A stretch of DNA of 64,000 nt. Origin: Ensifer adhaerens. GTDB taxonomy: Bacteria; Pseudomonadota; Alphaproteobacteria; Rhizobiales; Rhizobiaceae. The stretch is taken from NCBI RefSeq assembly GCF_000697965.2, contig NZ_CP015880.1, positions 3,874,001-3,938,000 on the forward strand, given 5' to 3'. The notes beneath the pieces are model-generated. The model had not been told where the DNA came from. It made no database searches and was given only the letters and a program-made list of their open reading frames with translations. The position numbers and the translations under genes were made by a program. Shown in pieces: positions 59,751-64,000 of the stretch (position 1 is its first letter; each line of letters opens with the position of its first letter).

Positions 59751-59777
59751 GACGATCGACGCCGGACAGCTGTGACG
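59751..59777 (-). promoter_or_regulatory. ECF41-type promoter of the COE-sigma operon
   Basis: On the minus strand CGTCACA (59771-59777) and CGTC (59751-59754) are separated by 16 bases. The published ECF41 target consensus is TGTCACA-N16-CGTC; only the first base differs. It lies 40 bases upstream of the COE ATG (59710). Confidence 0.75.
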
Positions 59778-59879
59778 CGGGCACGATGATTTTTCTCGCA
59801 GGATGCGAAGAAAAATGCATGAGCTGATTATTTTGAAGAAGTTTCAATAATTTGGAGAGTCGCGATTTCTCGCCGTGCA

Positions 59880-60932
59880 TCAGGCTTTCGGTGGATAGCT
59901 GTGCTCGCCGCCGCGAAAATCCGTGACGGTGTAGCAGCCGCCGCCCTCGTCCGCGATCGAGGCAGCGCTGATCACCGCCTTGCCGTGCCCGCCGGGAATG
60001 TCGAGGATATAGGTCGGCTGGCAGAGGCCGGAGACGCGGCCGCGCAGGGCGGCAACCAGCGCCTGGCCTTCCTCGATCGTCAGGCGAAAATGGCTGGTGC
60101 CGGGGGCGAGATCCGGGTGGTGCAGGTAGTAGGGCTTGATCCGCGTTTCGACGAAGGCGCGCATCAGGCTGGCAAGCACCTCGGCATCGTCGTTGACGCC
60201 CCTCAAGAGCACCGATTGGCTGATCATGACGATGCCGGCATCGATCAGGCGGGCAGAGGCGGCACGCGCCTCGTCCGTCAGCTCGCGCGGGTGGTTGGCA
60301 TGCAGCGCCACATAGGTCGCCTTGCCGCTGGCTTTGAGTGCAGCGATCAGGTCGGCGTCGATGCGTGCCGGCTCGACCACGGGCACGCGGGTGTGGAAGC
60401 GGACGACCTTTACATGCGGGATCGGCTTCAGCCGTTCCATGAGTTCGGCGAGCCGCCGCGGGGACAGTACCAGCGGATCGCCGCCGGTGAGGATCACCTC
60501 CCAGATTTCCTCGTGGCTTGCGATATAGGCGATCGCGGCATCGAGTTCGGCTGGCGTCAGCGTGCCGAGCCCTTGGGGCCCGACCATTTCGCGGCGGAAG
60601 CAGAAGCGGCAATAGACCGGGCAGACATGCACGGCCTTCAGGAGCACCCGGTCGGGATAACGGTGGACGATGCCGGTCACGGGACTGTGCGGCTTGTCGC
60701 CGATCGGGTCCTCGCGCTCTTCGGGTAGCAGGGTCAACTCGGCGGCATCCGGCACGAACTGCCGTGCAATCGGGTCATTGGGGTCGTTGGGATCGATGAG
60801 ACCGGCGATGACGGGGCTGATCGCAACGGCATAACGCTCGGCAACGGCGGCAACCGCCGCCTCCTTGGCGCTGTCGATGAGGCCTGTTTCGACCAGTTCG
60901 CGTGCGGTCTTGATCGGGCGGTGCGCGTTCAC
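59880..60932 (-). CDS. epmB: EF-P beta-lysylation enzyme EpmB (KamA-like radical SAM)
   Basis: 350 residues. The radical SAM cluster motif CPVYCRFCFRR places Cys104, Cys108 and Cys111; GGHGK near residue 318 is the likely PLP-lysine. It converts alpha-lysine to beta-lysine for EF-P modification. It overlaps epmA by four bases (ATGA) and is divergent from efp together with it, giving a full pathway. Lysine 2,3-aminomutase of catabolism is the alternative, but linkage favours EpmB. Confidence 0.94.
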   Translation of the reverse strand: MNAHRPIKTARELVETGLIDSAKEAAVAAVAERYAVAISPVIAGLIDPNDPNDPIARQFVPDAAELTLLPEEREDPIGDKPHSPVTGIVHRYPDRVLLKAVHVCPVYCRFCFRREMVGPQGLGTLTPAELDAAIAYIASHEEIWEVILTGGDPLVLSPRRLAELMERLKPIPHVKVVRFHTRVPVVEPARIDADLIAALKASGKATYVALHANHPRELTDEARAASARLIDAGIVMISQSVLLRGVNDDAEVLASLMRAFVETRIKPYYLHHPDLAPGTSHFRLTIEEGQALVAALRGRVSGLCQPTYILDIPGGHGKAVISAASIADEGGGCYTVTDFRGGEHSYPPKA

Positions 60933-61981
60933 GCTCGTGTCTCCGCCACTGGCGCCCAGAGCACCTGGTCGATGCGTGAGGCTCCGGTTGCGAGCATCAC
61001 CAGCCGGTCGAAGCCGAGCGCGATGCCGCTTGCCTCGGGCATGATCGCGAGCGCTGCAAGAAAATCCTCGTCGAGCGGATAGGTCTCGCCGTAAACGCGG
61101 GCCTTCTCCGCCATCTCCATTTCGAATCGACGCCGTTGTTCCGGCGCATCCGTCAGCTCGCCGAAGGCATTGGCAAGCTCAACGCCGCAGGCATAGAGCT
61201 CGAAACGTTCGGCAACGCGAGGGTCGCGTGCGGCAGGACGCGCCAGTGCCGCCTCGGCGGTTGGATATTCGTCGAGGATCGTTGCGCGGCCGAAGCCGAG
61301 GTGCGGCTCGACCTTTTCGACAAGCACCCGGCTGAAAAGATCGGCCCAGGTGTCGTCATGGGCGACCCGAAGGCCGGCTGCCGCCATCGTGGCAGCCAGA
61401 TGGTCGCGGTCGGTCTCGCCATTGGCGGCGATCGAGGCCAGCAGGTCGATGCCGGCAAAGCGCTCGAAGGCGTCCGCCACGCTGAGGCGCTCCGGAGCGG
61501 CGAAGGGATCGCAGGCCTGCCCCTGGAAAATAAACTGCTTGGTGCCGGTGGTTTCCGCCGCAAGCGCCAGGATCTCGGCGCAGTCGCGCATCAACGCCTC
61601 GTAGCTTTCGCCGGCGCGGTACCATTCGAGCATGGTGAACTCGGGGTGATGAAGCGGCCCGCGCTCGCGATTGCGGTAGACATGGGCAAAGCAGGCGATG
61701 CGCTCTTCGCCGCCGGCCAGCAGCTTCTTGCAGGCAAATTCCGGCGAGGTGTGCAGATAGAGCGGATGGTCGGTTCCGTCGTGGTTGAGCGCCTCGGTCG
61801 CGAAGGCATGCAGGTGCGCCTCGTTGCCGGGCGAGACCTGCAGGGTCGCGGTGTCGACCTCGATGAAGTCGCGTGTCTCGAAGAACCGGCGCAATACCGA
61901 TTGGATCCGGTTGCGGCCGAGAAGAAACGGGCGCCGGTCGGCATGGACATCGGGTGTCCACCAGGGTGAGGCATGCGACAT
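60929..61981 (-). CDS. epmA: EF-P lysine ligase EpmA (GenX/PoxA)
   Basis: 350 residues of truncated class II lysyl-tRNA synthetase, lacking the anticodon-binding domain. [20 protein letters not shown] (motif 1 region), [20 protein letters not shown] (motif 2) and [15 protein letters not shown] (motif 3) are visible. It attaches beta-lysine to EF-P Lys34. Upstream of epmB with ATGA overlap, 160 bases divergent from efp. Confidence 0.95.
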   Translation of the reverse strand: MSHASPWWTPDVHADRRPFLLGRNRIQSVLRRFFETRDFIEVDTATLQVSPGNEAHLHAFATEALNHDGTDHPLYLHTSPEFACKKLLAGGEERIACFAHVYRNRERGPLHHPEFTMLEWYRAGESYEALMRDCAEILALAAETTGTKQFIFQGQACDPFAAPERLSVADAFERFAGIDLLASIAANGETDRDHLAATMAAAGLRVAHDDTWADLFSRVLVEKVEPHLGFGRATILDEYPTAEAALARPAARDPRVAERFELYACGVELANAFGELTDAPEQRRRFEMEMAEKARVYGETYPLDEDFLAALAIMPEASGIALGFDRLVMLATGASRIDQVLWAPVAETRA

Positions 61982-62141
61982 GATCGGTTCAGTCCAGGCT
62001 TTCTTCGTGCAGATACCGGCTCAGGCTGGCTATTTGCGCGAAATTAGGGTAGTGGCGGCGCGAAATCCTTCTTTCCGCGTCCTTCAGGGCCCGTGTTTCC
62101 GGCCCGCGGTGTCGCGCATACCTCTGTTACAAGGAAGACTA

Positions 62142-62711
62142 ATGGTCAAGGTCATCGCTTCATCTGTCCGTAAGGGCAACGTTCTCGACGTCGACGGCAA
62201 GCTCTATGTCGTGCTTACCGCCCAGAACTTCCACCCGGGCAAGGGCACGCCGGTCACCCAGGTCGACATGCGCCGCATTTCCGACGGCGTGAAGGTCTCC
62301 GAACGCTACCGCACGACCGAACAGGTCGAGCGCGCCTTCGTCGAAGACCGCGAGCACACCTTCCTCTATGAAGATGCCGAAGGCTTCCACTTCATGAACC
62401 CGGAAAGCTATGACCAGCTGGTCATGACCACCGAGGACATCGGCGATCTCAAGGCCTACCTGCAGGAAGGCATGGCCGTCATTCTTTCGATCCACGAAGG
62501 CCTGGCGATCGCCATCGACCTGCCGCGCCACGTGACGCTCGAAATCACCGAGACCGAGCCGGTCGTCAAGGGCCAGACGGCTTCGTCGTCCTACAAGCCG
62601 GCCATTCTGTCGAACGGCGTCCGCACGCTGGTTCCGCCGCATATCCAGGCCGGCACCCGCGTCATCATCGCGACGGAAGACGGCTCCTACGTCGAGCGCG
62701 CCAAGGACTGA
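62142..62711 (+). CDS. efp: Elongation factor P
   Basis: 189-residue EF-P, which relieves ribosome stalling at proline runs. The modified lysine is Lys34 in [11 protein letters not shown], the EpmA target, and both modifying enzymes are encoded divergently. Three beta-barrel domains end with [23 protein letters not shown] 62142 has AAGGAAG about ten bases upstream. A terminator follows. No epmC gene was seen. Confidence 0.97.
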   Translation: MVKVIASSVRKGNVLDVDGKLYVVLTAQNFHPGKGTPVTQVDMRRISDGVKVSERYRTTEQVERAFVEDREHTFLYEDAEGFHFMNPESYDQLVMTTEDIGDLKAYLQEGMAVILSIHEGLAIAIDLPRHVTLEITETEPVVKGQTASSSYKPAILSNGVRTLVPPHIQAGTRVIIATEDGSYVERAKD

Positions 62712-62733
62712 GGCATCGACCAGGTCAGTTTGG

Positions 62734-62771
62734 ACGGGGACGGCAGCGAAGGTTGCCGTCCCCGTTTTCGT
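62734..62771 (+). terminator. Rho-independent terminator of efp
   Basis: ACGGGGACGGCA pairs with TGCCGTCCCCGT around GCGAAGGT, followed by TTTCGTTTC. Confidence 0.88.
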
Positions 62772-62871
62772 TTCGGGCAGACCGCATGAGCAACCAGAAA
62801 TTTAAGGGGCGCATTTCGAAAAACGGGTGCTAGGATGCGGCGCCGATACGACGTGTCACGAGAGGGCCTGC

Positions 62872-64000
62872 ATGTTCCCATTGTCGCATATGATGAAGTC
62901 GTTCATTCGCAAGGGTCGCCTGACGGTGATCGATGCCGATGGCAAGAGGCACGTTTATTCCGGGACGCCAGGACCGGAAGTGACGATGCGTCTCACCGAC
63001 AAGAAGCTTTATCGCAGCCTCGTCTTCAATGCCGAACTGGCCGCCGGCGAAGCCTATATGGACGGCACCATGCGCTTCGAGGAGGGCTCCACCCTCCGCG
63101 ATTTCCTGACGCTGTTTTCGATCAACCGCCTGTCGCTCGGCTCCTACCCGATCCAGAAGTTGCTGCGCGCGGTAAAAATGCGTTTCCGCAAGCGTCAGCA
63201 GGCCAACCCCAAGGGCAAGGCCCAGCAGAACGTCGCGCATCACTACGATCTCGGCAACGAGTTCTACAAGCTGTTCCTCGACGAGAACATGCTCTACTCC
63301 TGCGCCTACTTCCGCGAGCCCAACGAGACGCTCGAGACGGCGCAGCGCAACAAGCTGAGGTTGCTTGCCTCCAAGCTTTGCCTGGAGCCCGGCATGAAGG
63401 TGCTGGATATTGGCTGCGGCTGGGGCGATCTCGCGATGTACTTGGCGCAGCTGGCGGATGTTCAGGTGCTCGGCGTCACGCTTTCCAAGGAGCAGCAGGC
63501 GCTTGCCACCGAACGGGCGCGCAAGGCGGGCCTGTCGGACCGGGTGCGTTTCGAGCTCAAGGACTATCGCGATGTGCAGGGGCCGTTCGACCGCATCGTC
63601 TCGGTCGGGATGTTCGAACATGTCGGCGTCCATCACTATGACGAGTTCTTCAAGAAGCTGAACGCGCTGATGCCGGACGACGGCCTGGCGGTGCTGCATT
63701 CGATCGGCCACATGAGCCCGCCCGGCATGGCGAGCTCGTGGCTTCGCAAGTACATCTTCCCGGGCGCCTATTCGCCGGCACTGTCGGAGGTCTTCGAGGT
63801 CGTCGAGCGCAACAGCCTCTGGGTCAGCGATCTCGAATTCCTGCGGGTGCACTACGCGACGACGCTTGCCCATTGGGGCGCGCGCTTCGACGCGAACCGC
63901 GACAAGGTGATCGCGCTATACGACGAGCGCTTTGCCCGCATGTGGGAGTTCTATCTGATCAGTGCCGAGATGATGTTCCGCACCGGCAGCCAGCTTGTCT
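62872..64000 (+). CDS. cfa: Cyclopropane-fatty-acyl-phospholipid synthase, 5' part (runs off right edge)
   Basis: At least 376 residues from ATG 62872, 3' end outside the window. The N-terminal domain (KSFIRKGRLTVIDADGKRHV...) is followed by the CFA signatures AHHYDLGNEFYKLFLDENML and YSCAYF, the SAM-binding VLDIGCGWGDLAMYLAQLAD and SVGMFEHVGVHHYDEFFKKL. The enzyme adds a methylene group from SAM to membrane lipid unsaturations. S. meliloti has more than one copy, so cfa is a family name. Confidence 0.92.
   Translation, partial: MFPLSHMMKSFIRKGRLTVIDADGKRHVYSGTPGPEVTMRLTDKKLYRSLVFNAELAAGEAYMDGTMRFEEGSTLRDFLTLFSINRLSLGSYPIQKLLRAVKMRFRKRQQANPKGKAQQNVAHHYDLGNEFYKLFLDENMLYSCAYFREPNETLETAQRNKLRLLASKLCLEPGMKVLDIGCGWGDLAMYLAQLADVQVLGVTLSKEQQALATERARKAGLSDRVRFELKDYRDVQGPFDRIVSVGMFEHVGVHHYDEFFKKLNALMPDDGLAVLHSIGHMSPPGMASSWLRKYIFPGAYSPALSEVFEVVERNSLWVSDLEFLRVHYATTLAHWGARFDANRDKVIALYDERFARMWEFYLISAEMMFRTGSQLV

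Overview
This 64 kb window is a GC-rich stretch of a rhizobial (alphaproteobacterial, Hyphomicrobiales) chromosome, most likely Sinorhizobium/Ensifer. The evidence is the gene order rpsO-pnp, irr/fabA-fabB-fabI and aroA-(orf)-cmk-rpsA, an EPSP synthase very close to the Agrobacterium CP4 type, an HWE-family histidine kinase, a BA14K protein, ExoD, and rhizobial intergenic mosaic repeats. No plasmid, phage, IS or CRISPR sequence was seen.

Layout. 1-160: 5' end of an MFS exporter. 318-14243: translation and RNA block rimP-nusA-ylxR-infB-rbfA-truB, an HWE kinase, rpsO, pnp and an RsmC-like methyltransferase; rimP has its own promoter followed by an intrinsic terminator (possible attenuator). 14334-17699: small membrane protein, MFS transporter, DUF1127 protein and a winged-helix/TPR regulator. 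17813-21154: fabA-fabB-fabI divergent from the iron/heme regulator irr. 21200-24464: cupredoxin, UPF0126 protein, YdcF protein, tRNA-Ala(GGC), FYDLN acidic protein. 24756-29441: aroA, an M15/MepA-like membrane protein, cmk and rpsA, tightly coupled. 29579-33358: unrecognised proteins, two with CtrA-type boxes near their 5' ends, then BA14K. 33577-42737: phosphohexomutase, tRNA-Leu(CAG), two tail-to-tail class III nucleotide cyclases, a D-2-hydroxyacid dehydrogenase, RNase D, YqaA-like and Rdx proteins, DoxX and Rnk. 43089-52454: four coupled small-enzyme genes, a TetR/MFS pair with operator, lepA, a second MFS gene divergent from an XRE-cupin regulator, and GNAT. 52795-59710: acetylpolyamine-type deacetylase, an ABM monooxygenase with a SoxR-like box, exoD, OmpA lipoprotein, methyltransferase, MFS, and an ECF41 sigma factor with its carboxymuconolactone decarboxylase partner and a matching promoter. 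59880-62711: complete EF-P lysylation set (epmB-epmA divergent from efp). 62872-64000: 5' part of a cyclopropane fatty acid synthase.

The core is housekeeping. The accessory interest lies in regulation: the rimP leader, the SoxR-like box, the ECF41 promoter, CtrA-like boxes, palindromic operators, and a few protein-level oddities (Gly100 in the CP4-like EPSPS, a cysteine-less FYDLN protein, a non-canonical YqaA start). All functions are inferred from sequence motifs and family recognition by eye; no database search was run.
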